This document shows positions 53,701 through 64,000 of a DNA stretch of 64,000 nt, one piece after another. A program made the translations under genes and the position numbers. The DNA comes from Ovis canadensis (lineage: Eukaryota; Chordata; Mammalia; Artiodactyla; Bovidae): the NCBI RefSeq assembly GCF_042477335.2, contig NC_091727.1, forward strand, positions 127,069,501 through 127,133,500, in the 5' to 3' direction. How positions within the stretch are numbered: the stretch's first letter is position 1; every line of letters begins with the position of its first letter. Under the pieces are notes generated by a model. The model ran no database searches, was not told where the DNA came from, and worked only from the letters and a program-made list of their open reading frames with translations.

Positions 53701-54324
53701 TTCCTATTCTGGGAATCACATGGAGTGCACTGAACACTGGCTTCTGCTGACTCTACTTCTCCCATTCTGCATGTTTCCACTTTATCTTCCAGACCAAGTT
53801 AGAAGTTTATATGAGGCTGAGCAGGATGGGTCTGCATCTGGCTTGAAGTTCCATTTGCTGAGAAGCAGTAAGCTGGGAAAATCTTCAGCGCTCTCTTCAC
53901 CCAGGCCAAAAGAATGCTTTTTAAGTTTTTTTTTTTTTTTTCCTATCCTGTTTCATCTCACAAACACTATCTGAGAAGGAGTCATTGAGCAGACCAGAAC
54001 TGGGGAGCGGGATTAATTAGGAACTATCGTTAAAATACAGCACCCACTTTCTTGTCTGAATCAGTGTCTGGTGAAGTTGGCTGCACGGTTAATCACCTAA
54101 GCCGTGTTTGCACGTTGCCAGAGGTTTTGGAGGAAAAGGGAAAAAGACAATCAATCATCCATGTGTCAAATAGAATGTTCAGCTCCTGTACAGAGATGAT
54201 ACTAAAAAGTCATCTCAGTACAAGCAGTGAGATCAGGGCAACAGACATCTTGAAGGTTCTAACTGTTTGCTTAGCATTAACAAAGAATCTTGAAGAACCT
54301 AGAAACCACTGCAGGGAATGTCCA

Positions 54325-54500
54325 GACATTTGTTTATTGATCAATATTTATTGAGCACGTACTATGTGTGTGGCACTGTGCAGGCTATAGAAAGCAGAGG
54401 AATCAGTCTAGAACCTTCCCTTCATGGTTGCTATCCAATGGGAGAGTTGTGGTGGGATGGGGAGAACCAGTCCCTGACAAAGCAACAGAAAGCCCGTCAG
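54325..54500 (-). repeat. L2-like fragment
   Basis: ATTTATTGAGCACGTACTAT followed by GGCACTGTGCAGGCTATAG. Confidence 0.6.
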
Positions 54501-54548
54501 CTAGGTCTTTCAGAGTAGGTGAACATCCTTCAGTTGCTATAATCATTG

Positions 54549-54745
54549 TTGGTTAGTTGCTAAGTGGTGTCTGACTCTTTTCCAACTCCATAGACTGTAG
54601 CCCACCAGTCCACGGGATTTCCCAAAAAAGAATACTGGAATGGGTTGCCATTTCCTTCTCCAAGGGATCTTCCTGACCCAGGGATCGAACCCATGTCTCC
54701 TGCTTGGCAGGCAAATTCTTTACCACTGAGCCACCTGGGAAGCCG
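54549..54745 (-). mobile_element. Bov-tA SINE
   Basis: Reverse copy; the core lacks a few bases (CCACCAGTCCACGGG) relative to its neighbours. Confidence 0.93.
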
Positions 54746-54852
54746 GTTGATGTAAATTACATGCTCACAAAATCAAGCAGCCCAAATATTCTGCTATTTG
54801 GTGGAGGGGGGAGACAGTTGAGCTTATTGAGGTGGCTATTTGGCTTTACAAG

Positions 54853-55063
54853 TGAAGTGAAAGTGAAAGTGAAATGGCTCGGTCATGTCCAACTCTTTGC
54901 AACCCCATGGACAGTAGCCTACCAGGCTCCGTGGTCCATGGGATTTTCCAGGCAAGAATACTGGAGTGGGCTGCCATGTCCTTCTCCAGGGGATCTTCCC
55001 AACCCAGGGATCGAGCCCAGGTCTCCTGCATTGCAGACAGACGCTTTACCATCTGAGCCAGAC
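54853..55063 (-). mobile_element. Bov-tA SINE
   Basis: Reverse copy starting in a GAAAGTGAAAGTGAAATGG tail, 100 bases from the previous SINE; ends GACGCTTTACCATCTGAGCC. Confidence 0.94.
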
Positions 55064-55079
55064 TTAGACTGAATGCTTC

Positions 55080-55315
55080 AGGACTAGATCTTGTGTCCAG
55101 CAGATCTGGGTTTAAGTTCTGGCTGTGCCATTTTACAAGCTGTGTGACCTTGCCCAAGTTGCCTAACCTCTCTGAGCTAGTTTCCCCCTGTGGAAATTGA
55201 AGGTAATGACAGTATCGTCTTTGAAGGATTACTGTGAGGATTAAAAGAGATATCTTACGTAAAGCACTCGGCATCAAGCCTCCATCATAGTTAATGTTCC
55301 TGAAAAAGGCAGCTT
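55080..55315 (+). repeat. MIR
   Basis: TCTGGGTTTAAGTTCTGGCT, GACCTTGCCCAAGTTGCC and GAGGATTAAAAGAGATATC. Confidence 0.82.
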
Positions 55316-55699
55316 ACTATAATCATTAAAAGAGAGAAAATGGCTATCACATGCATTGGCCCAAGACATCTCGAAACTCTGGAGAAAAATTCTAGCCACT
55401 CGCATTAGCAGTGAAGGCAGGTTCTCCTCTCCTCCCTGCAGCTCTAGTATTCTCAGGGATGACCCAGCCAGGTCTGGTAAGATCATGAGCAGGTAGAGAA
55501 AGCATTCCCAGGACAGCTCCTCCCCTCCCCCGCCCCCCTTCCTCTCCCCGCACCCCAGGCTAATCTGGCTTTTAAGGTGCCACCTACTGGCCCAGAAGGA
55601 TCTTCCTTCACCCACTGAGGCCCCTGTCAGAGAGCCCTCGGTCATCCAGTTTCAATATTCCTCTCTACAATCTCCCTTTGCAACTTGGCATCCTACATC

Positions 55700-56560
55700 T
55701 CCTTCCCTGAGGTATAACAACATGAGAAAGGATAGACACATTGTAATGTGACCTTTTAAAAAAGAATGACCTGTATGTAAAATCCATCAGCGCCTCCTAA
55801 AAAATGCAAAACCCCACAAAAGGCTCTGACTCATGGTTGGGAGCAACAACGGGCACACCTGAATAGATTTTTCTAATTTGACTGGCAAAAAATTTCTCTC
55901 TGAATCTCCCCTCATAGTATGTCGTTTCCACCACCAACACCCCCCCCCCAAAAAAAACCCACTTTGCTTTATTAGGAGAGATCATAATGGCTGTTCCAAC
56001 AGAATGCGGATCACAAAATCTGCTTCTGAAAATGCTACCATGTGTAGTATTTTGTTGTTTCCTGCTTATTAATACAATACATTTTGCCTCTGAGTCAAAT
56101 GTTTTTCCTTCTGCCAAGAAAAATCGTGAGTTACAGGAAATCTAACAGGCTTAATTAGTGAGGAGTTTAACTTAAGCCAGTGGTTTTGCAATCACCCCAG
56201 CCCAAGTCAGGCTCACTCCCTGCATTTAGTGGGAAATAAGTGGTAGGAAATGGCCTTTAGCAACCTTGTTAGAGAAAAGGCACTGTACCAGCAAGCCTGG
56301 TTCTCCCAAGGTAAAAAATGGCAGGCTGAGGTCACTGTAATTATCAACAATGCTTTTTGCATGCAGGTTCCTACTACATATGTCACCTGTTACTTTCAAC
56401 TTTCTATAATTACAGTTTCTTCTGGTGAGATTGTGCTGCTTTCCCTGCCTTTTACCAACCAGCACACTTGAGAGAAAATCATTCATGGCCCCTTGAGTTT
56501 GCCCTGTAAGTGTATTTTAAAAAGCAAAGCTTCTTAGACCAGCCAAATGAAACTGATTGG
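55700..56560. other. Repeat-poor AT-rich block, candidate conserved non-coding sequence
   Basis: No transposable element recognised apart from a short C9A7 run near 55940. Homeodomain-like TTAATTAG (56152-56159) and other AT-rich motifs occur. Function unknown. Confidence 0.3.
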
Positions 56561-56997
56561 AAATGTTCACCATAGAAACGGGAGACCTATTACGTATAAT
56601 AGCCGAGCTCTTTGCAGCCAGGTCCTAAGCACTAGGCCACAATCTCAGAATGAAAGAACCTGTAAAGGCTTTGGAAGATAGCCGTGAAGATGATTAAGGG
56701 ATTGGAAAAGAGGATCTAGGGGAAAAGGTGAAAGGTATTAGGATTAGAAGGACGATTTAGTCCCAAGAGAAAAAAAAAAAAATGAAGGCGTTAACCAGCT
56801 GTTTCTTCCTTGCTATCAATGGCATGCAGTACATGAATGGCAGCATGAGATACTCTAGGTTAGATGTAAGAAAGAACTTCCCAACAATGCATCTCCTTCA
56901 ACACTAAAGGTCATTTATTCTTAAGTCCTAAAACACTGGTAGAGCCCCAAGCACATGTTGGACCATGTACTGGGTCCTGGAGAAGTTCACAGGCCAA

Positions 56998-57027
56998 TGT
57001 TGTTGTTGTTTTTGTTGTTGTTGTTCA
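56998..57027. repeat. (GTT)n microsatellite
   Basis: Imperfect TGTTGTTGTTTTTG run. Confidence 0.85.
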
Positions 57028-57487
57028 GGGACATTAAATAGATTATTACAAGACAGTGAGGTGCGTTCTATAATACAAGGAATTTGGAATGCTTTGAATT
57101 TTAAGAAAGCCGGAGGGGGCCTATAGCAGAATATTATATGTCACTTCCAGTGGGGTCTGAGACAGCATCCAGCAATCAAGTACATTGATATTTCGGGAGC
57201 AAAAACACATGAATATTCACACAGAGTGTGATAGAAAAATACTATAAATAGCCTCATACCAGCGCAGGTTTGGCTGCCAAATGAATTTACCTTAAACTTA
57301 CAAAAGGCCCTCAGTTTTCAGAGCTTTAGGGTTTGGGAAGGATAGATATGGGAATGTGTATCTGTGTGCACCGAGTCGGGTCTAGCAGCAGGACTTGGGA
57401 AAGACGGGACTTTTGACTGCAAGCAGAGAATGTGTGTCTAATGTGCCCTGTGGCCTCAGGACTGTGGACATGTTTTTGAGGAACTTG

Positions 57488-57491
<4 letters not shown>

Positions 57492-57530
<39 letters not shown>
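57492..57530. repeat. (TG)n microsatellite, about 20 repeats
   Basis: Uninterrupted; likely polymorphic. Confidence 0.98.
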
Positions 57531-57533
<3 letters not shown>

Positions 57534-57539
57534 AAGCAG

Positions 57540-59030
57540 TGGGAAAACTTCATTATCCCTCAGGTCAAGCCCACATTCAGGGCCTATATATAAAGTAGCC
57601 CCTGGTAAGGCATCCCAAATGGTCAGCCAATGGTTTTTGTTATGGTTATGATGATTTCAAATATTTGGCCCCTTGGTCCCTATGGGCAAGGCCACCAAAT
57701 TTCAGAATCAGCATCCTCCAGTGGGGTCCACAGGGTGTGGTAGAACCACTGAAGGGGGTTGAGGGGACATCTTTGACCTTCCTTTTTAAGCTGTGTTCAT
57801 ACCTGCTGTGGTAGATGGCGATGCATGTCAAGAGACAAAGTGAAAAGCCTACAGGGAGGGGCACTGGAGTGCCTTCATCTGTGGGCTGAGGAACACCTAG
57901 TTACCCTCTCCCAGCCAAGCACCCTCACTTAGGGGGTAACCTCCCTTGAGGGGGAACACCCAGTGAACCCTGCCACACCCTCAGAAGTTGTTTCCTTTCC
58001 AAAGGAAAGGGGGCAGTCCTTCTGCTAAGTCTCCTCTTAGCAGTCAGAAAAAGGAGACCCCCACCCCTCAGGGGCCATTTTCTACTGTGACCCACCTATC
58101 CACAGGTGTCACCTACACGTAGAGATGAAAGACACCAAGACTCTCTTTCTGTCTTTAGATACCCCCCAAAGTATGACCTCCTCCCTGGTCCTCCTCTCTG
58201 CCCTCCGGGAATCCAGGCTCACATCTTTTCAGGATGAGCTCAGCCTCCAGCCACTCCCTCTGAGGCCTGGCTTCCCAACCTTGGTGATTCCAAAGTTCAC
58301 AGCTGTTGCAATACACAGGGCCCACCCTAGGCAAAACTGTGCCGGAGACACAGCCTCCTATCAGCTGATTTCCCACACCCCCACGCCCTACCCCTGCCTG
58401 CCTGGCTTTCCTCTTCCCTGGGGAGTCAGCTCCCTCTAACCTTTTCCTCCCCTCCCCCTGACAGGAAAGGCTCTGATCAAGGAATCTGCACTCACACATA
58501 TACACAAAACAACCCTGCCTGGCCCAGCCATCCCCCGCCCCCGAGACCACCCAGGGCAGTTGGACTCAAAGGGATCGTCCACCGATGGTAGAGATAGTGG
58601 CATTACTCACAGGCCAGAAGGAAGTCTCTGGGTTGGAGGGGGGAGGCCTTCTCAACACCCATCAGATAACGATGTGGGGCCATCAAGTCAGCCTTCACCA
58701 TTTGAATGTAAGATGGACTGTGGTGACACTCCTCGCAGGAATGGACTCTGCTTTCTGAATTCAAATCAGCTCATGCACTCAAGACAGCAGGAGAGAATAT
58801 CCAGAAACGGGATCAGCCCCAGGAACTATGACGGCTAGTTGTTCCAAAGGTTGAGGGTGTCAGAGGGAGCCACTGGGAAAGAAAGGGAAGAGTTTCCAAA
58901 AGGATACCTGTTGGTGAGGCAAAGAAAGAAGCAACGGGGGAAGGGAAACCTAGATGGCAGGGGCGGGGGTAGGGGAGCCAGTAGAAACAGATTTCAGGAA
59001 AGATTTCACATTTTTCAAGTGATTATTCTG
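57540..59030. other. Non-coding, no recognised feature
   Basis: A C-rich centre (58080-58560) yields open frames on both strands, but none resembles a protein family and no splice-bounded exon stands out. Confidence 0.4.
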
Positions 59031-59037
59031 TACTACA

Positions 59038-59258
59038 GGCTTCCCTGGTGGCTCAGTGGTAAAGAATTGCCTACAGTGCAGTAGATGCAGGTTCGATCCC
59101 TGGATCAGGAAGATCCCCTGAAGGAGGGCATGGCAACCCACTCCAGTATTCTTGCCTGGAAAATCCCATGGACAGAGGAGCCTGGTGGGCTATGGTCCAT
59201 AAGGTCGCCCATAGGGTCACAGAGTCAGACACAACTGAGCGACTAAACAAGAACAACA
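59038..59258 (+). mobile_element. Bov-tA SINE
   Basis: Full forward copy with a small internal duplication (AAGGTCGCCCATAGGGTC) near its 3' end. Confidence 0.94.
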
Positions 59259-59269
59259 TTTTGCAGTAG

Positions 59270-59420
59270 ACACAGTGGCTGTGTTGTCTCATGTCATCCT
59301 CACAACCTCCCCAGGAGATGAGAAGTATTATGAGATCCATGTGACAAAAGAGGAATGGGAGGCTCGATGAGGTTAAGTAATTTGTGACAAAAGACACAAT
59401 TCATCCTGGAACGGTGAAGC
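59270..59420 (-). repeat. MIR fragment
   Basis: GTCATCCTCACAACCTCCCC and GATGAGGTTAAGTAATTTG. Confidence 0.65.
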
Positions 59421-59567
59421 CAGATTAAAACACTTGTTGGTGTGACTCCAGAGCTCTCAGCCCTCCGAGGTAGGCACCAAGCACCTTGAAAATGTAGGAG
59501 GGGCCCCCATGTATCTGTTGAAAGAGATGCCCAGAGCAACCTGTAACCCCGCTCCCCATAACCAGAG

Positions 59568-59583
59568 CCCCCCCCCCCCCCCC
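59568..59583. repeat. C16 homopolymer
   Basis: Sixteen C in a row; on the complement a G16 run, prone to length error and to quadruplex-type structure. Confidence 0.97.
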
Positions 59584-59884
59584 GACAGCTTACACAGGGG
59601 CCGTTTGCTCCTGGGTTAAAGATTGCATTAACATGTAAACATGTGCTCTGGAAAAGTTTAGCACAGCCCAGAAGTCAAAGTCTCAGAGGAGTTGCAAAGG
59701 ACAAAGCTCCCAATGGGATGGGCTACCTGGTAGGCCCCATAGTAGTGGCTACAGGGGTGGGTGACACTGTGACACAGAGTCCCTGAGACACCTTACAAGC
59801 CTGAAGACATCAAAGACAAGCTTGACTTATGTCACTGTATTACCCAGAAGAGACCCCACCCTCCATACACAAAAAGTAGAGCAG

Positions 59885-60175
59885 GCACTGGAGACCAACA
59901 GCCTAGGTTCAAATCATGGCTTTGCAACTTCCCAGCAACATGACCCTGGGCAAGTCACTACTCTGAATTTACATTTCCTCATAGTGAAGGACAGCAAAGT
60001 GTGGCATGCTGTAGTCCATTGGGTCGCAAAGAGTGGGACATGACTTAGCAACTAAACAACAACAACATTTGTAAAATACAGATGGACATTAAAAACATCT
60101 CTTTCAGACGTGAGATGGTGCATGTGAAATATTCAGCACAATGCCTGGTACTTAGTAGAAACTCATTAAGTATCA
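59885..60175 (+). repeat. MIR split by a Bov-tA 3' fragment
   Basis: Left part has GCCTAGGTTCAAATCATGG and CCTGGGCAAGTCACTACTC; right part has CACAATGCCTGGTACTTAG. Confidence 0.7.
60003..60067 (+). mobile_element. Bov-tA SINE 3' fragment
   Basis: GTAGTCCATTGGGTCGCAAA then GACATGACTTAGCAACTAAA with a CAACAACAAC tail. Confidence 0.85.
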
Positions 60176-60259
60176 AATCCATCTGGCCAGTTCTTACCAC
60201 CTCTTGGCAGAAAAGGGAGACCCAATTTGAAAGCCCTCAAAATAGCTTCTGAAGATAAC

Positions 60260-60860
60260 TGGGACTTTCATTAATTCATTCAACATGCAAGCCCTGAACC
60301 TCTCCTTCTATCCTGGAGAGTCAGATATGAGAAAAAAAAAAAGTCCTTGTTCTCAAGGGACTCACATTCTAGTGGGCAAAGATGCAACATACTCCAGCCA
60401 CTTGATGGAACACATTATAAAAGTGGTAGATCCAAGAGGGCCGGGGAGACTCCTGAGGGTACTGAGAAACCTTCCCAAAGAAGAAAGCTGAGGTAGAACT
60501 TGAAGGACAAGTAGCAGCTGTTAGGCAGACAGGATAAGAAAGTATATTCCAAGGGAAGAGAATAGCATATGTTGAGTAACAGAACAGGGCAGGTTTAGAT
60601 GGAACTGGAACAGCGAAGATTAGTGAGAAGTTACCCTGGGGAAGGAGTCAGATGGGGTAGAGGACTCTTGAGTGACACCTCTGAGCCAAGAGATGACATT
60701 CAAGATTTATAATAACCAGTGTGGCATGGGCAAGAAACATTTTGAAAAGACCCCGGAGCCATAAAAAATAAGGTCCCGATGGGGTCTTTAGGAAGGGACT
60801 CCTCATATTTAGAATCGTTTTGGCCACTGAAGTGACTACAGGTGGATAATTGGTGCATTT
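60260..60860 (-). repeat. L2-like old repeat, long copy
   Basis: TTAATTCATTCAACATGCAA, CCTTGTTCTCAAGGGACTCA, AGTCAGATGGGGTAGAGGAC and TTTTGGCCACTGAAGTGAC. Confidence 0.5.
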
Positions 60861-61070
60861 GCTATTACAGAGACTTCCATGCTATTTGAAAATTTAGCCT
60901 GACATTGACAGTAATATATGGCATACAAGATACATATACAGTGGCACATAATACTGTTGCACAGAAGCATTTTTCTAACGTGTATGCATATCCGTAGAGA
61001 AGAAATTCTCCACTATCCTGCTAAAACTTGGGTGTGTAGTATTGTCATAGCTGCCCTAAGTGTGTAGGCC

Positions 61071-61478
61071 ACTGCTACTGCTAAGTCACTTCAGTCGTGT
61101 CCGACTGTGTGACCCCATAGACGGCATCCCACCAGGCTCCCCCATCCCTGGGATTCTCCAGGCAGGAGTACTGGAGTGGGTTGCCATTTCCTTCTCCAAT
61201 GCATGAAAGTGAAAAGTGAAAGTGAAGTCGCTCAGTCGTGTCCGACCCTCAGCTACCCCATGGACTGCAGCCCACCAGGCTCTTCCATCCATGGGATTTT
61301 CTAGGCAGGAGTACTGGAGTGGGGTGCCATTTCCTTCTCCAATGCATGAAAGTGAAAAGTGAAAGTGAAGTCGCTCAGTTGTGTCCGACCCTCAGCTACC
61401 CCATGGACTGCAGCCCACCAGGCTCCTCCATCCATGGGATTTTCTAGGCAGGAGTACTGGAGTGGGGTGCCATTGACA
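61071..61478 (-). mobile_element. Bov-A2 SINE with three tandem monomers
   Basis: The Bov-A core (GTGTCCGAC ... GGAGTACTGGAGTGGG) occurs three times in tandem in reverse, at about 61082, 61225 and 61368. A linker (GCATGAAAGTGAAAAGTGAA) starts at 61201 and again at 61344, a 143-base period. Bov-A2 normally has two monomers. Confidence 0.9.
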
Positions 61479-62285
61479 CAGCCACATGTCATCTATCCCT
61501 AATCACTGTTGAGTTGCTGTAACATGGTCAGTTGAACTGAATGTCTTCCCTTTGAAATTTGATCCCTGTCAATTTCTTTAAAATGTCTTAGCAAATCACT
61601 TGAATGAACCCACATCTTCCCTCTCTCCTATTCATTGCCTTTGCTATATAATAATCTCAGATAGTCAGGTTAGAGAAGGAACGTTTTTTAAATTCTCTTT
61701 GGACTCCATAGAGCTCCCTCTTTGTTAATTATCTTCTGAACCCCCTGACTCATCCATGGTCATCCCACACTATCATCTGATGCTAGCATGGATATTATTG
61801 TCTGACCTGTTGTTTTTCTAAGCCTCCCAAGTGAGAGAATCAGTAATACAGTCTCGCCACACAATGAGGTTATATTAATCATTTATTTACAAGGGAACCA
61901 GGTCACCTTTCACGTCAGCTCTCCTAACATGTCAATTTTTAACACATCTAACATGAAACAGCCCAAACAAATCAGTTCCATCTAGCTAAGGGCCTGAAAG
62001 CAAATGTTCTTAGAAAATTAGTAAGAACAAAAATGATGGGGTTTTTTTAGCGTAGTTTAGTGCTAACCAAGTCAACGTGGCCAGGGTCATCTTCACCTGC
62101 TATAGGTTGTGAGGGCAAATGCAACATTGTGTCTGCAGGAAGTCGGAACCCAGGTTTTACACTTTGGGAACCAGACTGTTCTCTGTTTAAATTTCAGCTT
62201 TAGTACTTGCTTGCTGTGGGCCTTAGACAAGTTTTTTTTTTTAACTTCCCCAAGTCTAGGTACATTGGAGATAAATATACCGCCC

Positions 62286-62558
62286 TCACTGGAGAAGGAA
62301 ATGGCTTCTCCAGTACTCTTGCCTAGAGAATTCAGCAGACAGAGGAGTCTGGTGGGCTGCTGTCCATGGGGTCGCACAGAGTTGGACACAACTGAAGCGA
62401 CTTAGCATGCATGCATGCATTGGAGAAGGAAATGGCAATCGACTCCAGTATTCTTGCCTGGAGAATCCCAAGGACAGAGGAGCCTGGTGGGTTGCCGTCT
62501 ATGGAGTCGCCCAGAGTCGGACACGACTGAAGTGACTTAGTAGCAGCAGCAGCAGCAT
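62286..62558 (+). mobile_element. Bov-A2 SINE (dimer) with (AGC)n tail
   Basis: Two Bov-A monomers joined by GCATGCATGCATGCATTGG, ending in AGCAGCAGCAGCAGC. Near-repeat ATACC(G/A)CCCTCA on both sides (ending about 62289, starting about 62561) is the likely target duplication. Confidence 0.93.
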
Positions 62559-62622
62559 CATACCACCCTCACAGGGTTGTTGTGAGGATTGAAGGTAAGG
62601 AATGGAAGTTGGAAGGTGCTTA

Positions 62623-62841
62623 GGCTTCCCTGGTGGCTCAGATGGTAAAGCATCGGCCTACAATGCGGGAGACCCAGGTTCGATCCCTCGGTCAGGAAGA
62701 TCCTCTGGAGAAGGAAATGGCAACCCACTCCAGTACTCTTGCCTGGAAAATCCCATGGACGGAGGAACCTGGTAGGCTACAGTCTATGGGGTCACAAAGA
62801 GTTGGACACGGCTGAAGTGACTTCACTTTCACTTTCTTTCA
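62623..62841 (+). mobile_element. Bov-tA SINE
   Basis: Full forward copy ending CTTCACTTTCACTTTC, 65 bases after the Bov-A2. Confidence 0.94.
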
Positions 62842-62899
62842 TGCCTGGCAGTGAGCAGACACTCATCAAGTGGTAGTTATCATTATTGTTACTGCGTGT

Positions 62900-63040
62900 C
62901 CATTGTAAAGCAGAAAGAACCCAAGACTCTGAGTCAGAAGCTTAGGTTCTGTTCTGAGCTGCACCACTAATGAGGCAAAGATACTGTCTCCTCTTTTGAC
63001 CTCAGACACTCTGTAAAATGAGAATGCTGAAGGGTGGCTA
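62900..63040 (+). repeat. MIR fragment
   Basis: GAGTCAGAAGCTTAGGTTCT and CACTCTGTAAAATGAGAATG. Confidence 0.55.
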
Positions 63041-63394
63041 GTGCATCACATGACTTTCTCCAGTCTCCTAATCAACATTCAAGACAGGCATCAACAATCA
63101 ATCACAGCACTTGTTCCTGAGGAGCAAACAGAATCATTCTCAATGCCGGATCCCAAATAGCCTCTACTGCTCAATTAAAGTTGGCAAGTGAAATGAACTT
63201 TATTTGCCTTCCCTGCATTAAATGGCCTCAGACATACGTTTTAGTGATACCATTCTGTGGCTCTGTGGAAGAAGTGCTTTCTGATAAAGTTTGCAAGTCA
63301 ACTCCAAGGTGAAGTGAAGGGCTCTGGGATCAGAGAGTGACTTCCCACCTAATGAGATGGAAACAAATAATTCAACCCAAAGGTGTAAGGCAAT

Positions 63395-63530
63395 AAGAGC
63401 GACCTGGATTTATGTTTGTTTCTTCTGCTGTGTCCTTGCTCTGTGACCTTGGACAAATCACTTAACCTCTCTGAGCCCCCATTTTCTCATTTGTAAAAAC
63501 AGACCTGAGATGGTTATGTAAGGTGTTAAC
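63395..63530 (+). repeat. MIR
   Basis: CTGTGACCTTGGACAAATCA and GAGCCCCCATTTTCTCATTT. Confidence 0.8.
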
Positions 63531-63539
63531 ATCGGGGGA

Positions 63540-64000
63540 AACTGGGTTATCCTTGCAACTGTTGTGTAAATCTAGAATTACTCCAAAGTTTAAATATTTT
63601 TTATTTTTCAAAAAAAAAATAGGCAGAAGGGCAATTACCTTGGGAGACTGTGAAGATGAAATGAGATAAAGAGGGTGGAAAGCATGTAGTTCGGCGCTTT
63701 TCTTTCGCCCCTCCCAGGCATCTCCCTTCACCTACACCTTTGAACTTGCTGAGCACCTGGAGAATCAGGAGGTATGTTTTCTGGACTGTGATGCCAGCAG
63801 GTTCACCAGCCTGACAGCATTGTAATTCAGAGCCTTGCTGCCAAGCCAAAACCCTGCCAGCAAGAAGGTTGGTTTTACATGGTCCTGGGATCTAATAAAT
63901 GTGTCACACATTGCCAGAAAGCAAAGTGGCCTATCTTTGTTGGACTCTGAGTGTGTGTATGGGTGGGGAGGAGGGCAGAAGGGTGCGTGCAGTGGGAGGC
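63540..64000. other. Non-coding to window end
   Basis: An A9 run at 63611-63619; otherwise nothing recognised. Confidence 0.4.

Larger units (their letters stand above)
62190..62880 (+). repeat. One MIR split into three pieces by two Bov SINEs
   Basis: Pieces at about 62190-62285 (GCTGTGGGCCTTAGACAAG), 62559-62622 (CAGGGTTGTTGTGAGGATTG) and 62841-62880 (ATGCCTGGCAGTGAGCAGAC) join in MIR order. Confidence 0.75.

Noticed and set aside
58125-58550. Overlapping ORFs of 104 and 131 codons on opposite strands
   Set aside because: GC-rich, low stop density by chance; no motif, no exon borders.
62623-62700. tRNA-like cloverleaf at SINE heads (also at 25093, 59038 and others)
   Set aside because: These are tRNA-Glu-derived SINE promoters, not tRNA genes; the acceptor stem and discriminator context are missing.
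10000-64000. Coding exons of the expected neighbours AMMECR1 or CHRDL1
   Set aside because: I looked for their recognisable protein segments in the given translations and saw none; only non-coding or alternative exons could be hidden here.

Overview
This is mammalian, and specifically ruminant, nuclear DNA. The evidence is the mixture of BovB (RTE) LINE sequence, many copies of the tRNA-Glu-derived Bov-tA/Bov-A2 SINEs found in ruminants, two older CHR-type SINEs of the whale/hippo/ruminant group, and a background of ancient MIR, L2-like, MER5 and L1M fossils. The one protein gene I can support is RTL9 (RGAG1), a domesticated Ty3/gypsy Gag-derived gene. RTL9 is X-linked in eutherians, so the window is probably a ruminant X chromosome (inference). 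The exact species cannot be read from the sequence.

Layout. 1-2650: a BovB 5' region on the + strand, with an antisense BovB 3' end nested inside it. 2650-4700: fossil repeats and the presumed RTL9 3' flank. 4701-9854: RTL9 on the - strand, as one very large coding exon plus a short terminal coding exon that a simple ORF reading misses. The spliced product is about 1,510 residues: roughly 90 degenerate 13-residue repeats, then a Gag capsid-like domain of about 180 residues, then a 38-residue tail from the last exon. 11470-11740: a candidate RTL9 non-coding first exon, with a consensus splice donor and a TATA-like box. From about 12 kb to the end I see no exon I can defend. That part is MIR/L2/L1M/MER5 fossils, younger Bov SINEs (several nested in older repeats with readable target-site duplications), microsatellites, a CR1/L3-like LINE fossil (15.4-16.5 kb), a small CpG cluster (28.5-28.8 kb) and several repeat-poor blocks that could be conserved regulatory DNA.

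No bacterial-type system, CRISPR array, intact virus, rRNA or tRNA gene is present. The most interesting item is RTL9. Its tandem-repeat body includes a very homogeneous 39-bp array with a 78-bp higher-order alternation, its C-terminus needs splicing to be read correctly, and it has a plausible local promoter. Repeat family names rest on pattern memory, not on a library search.
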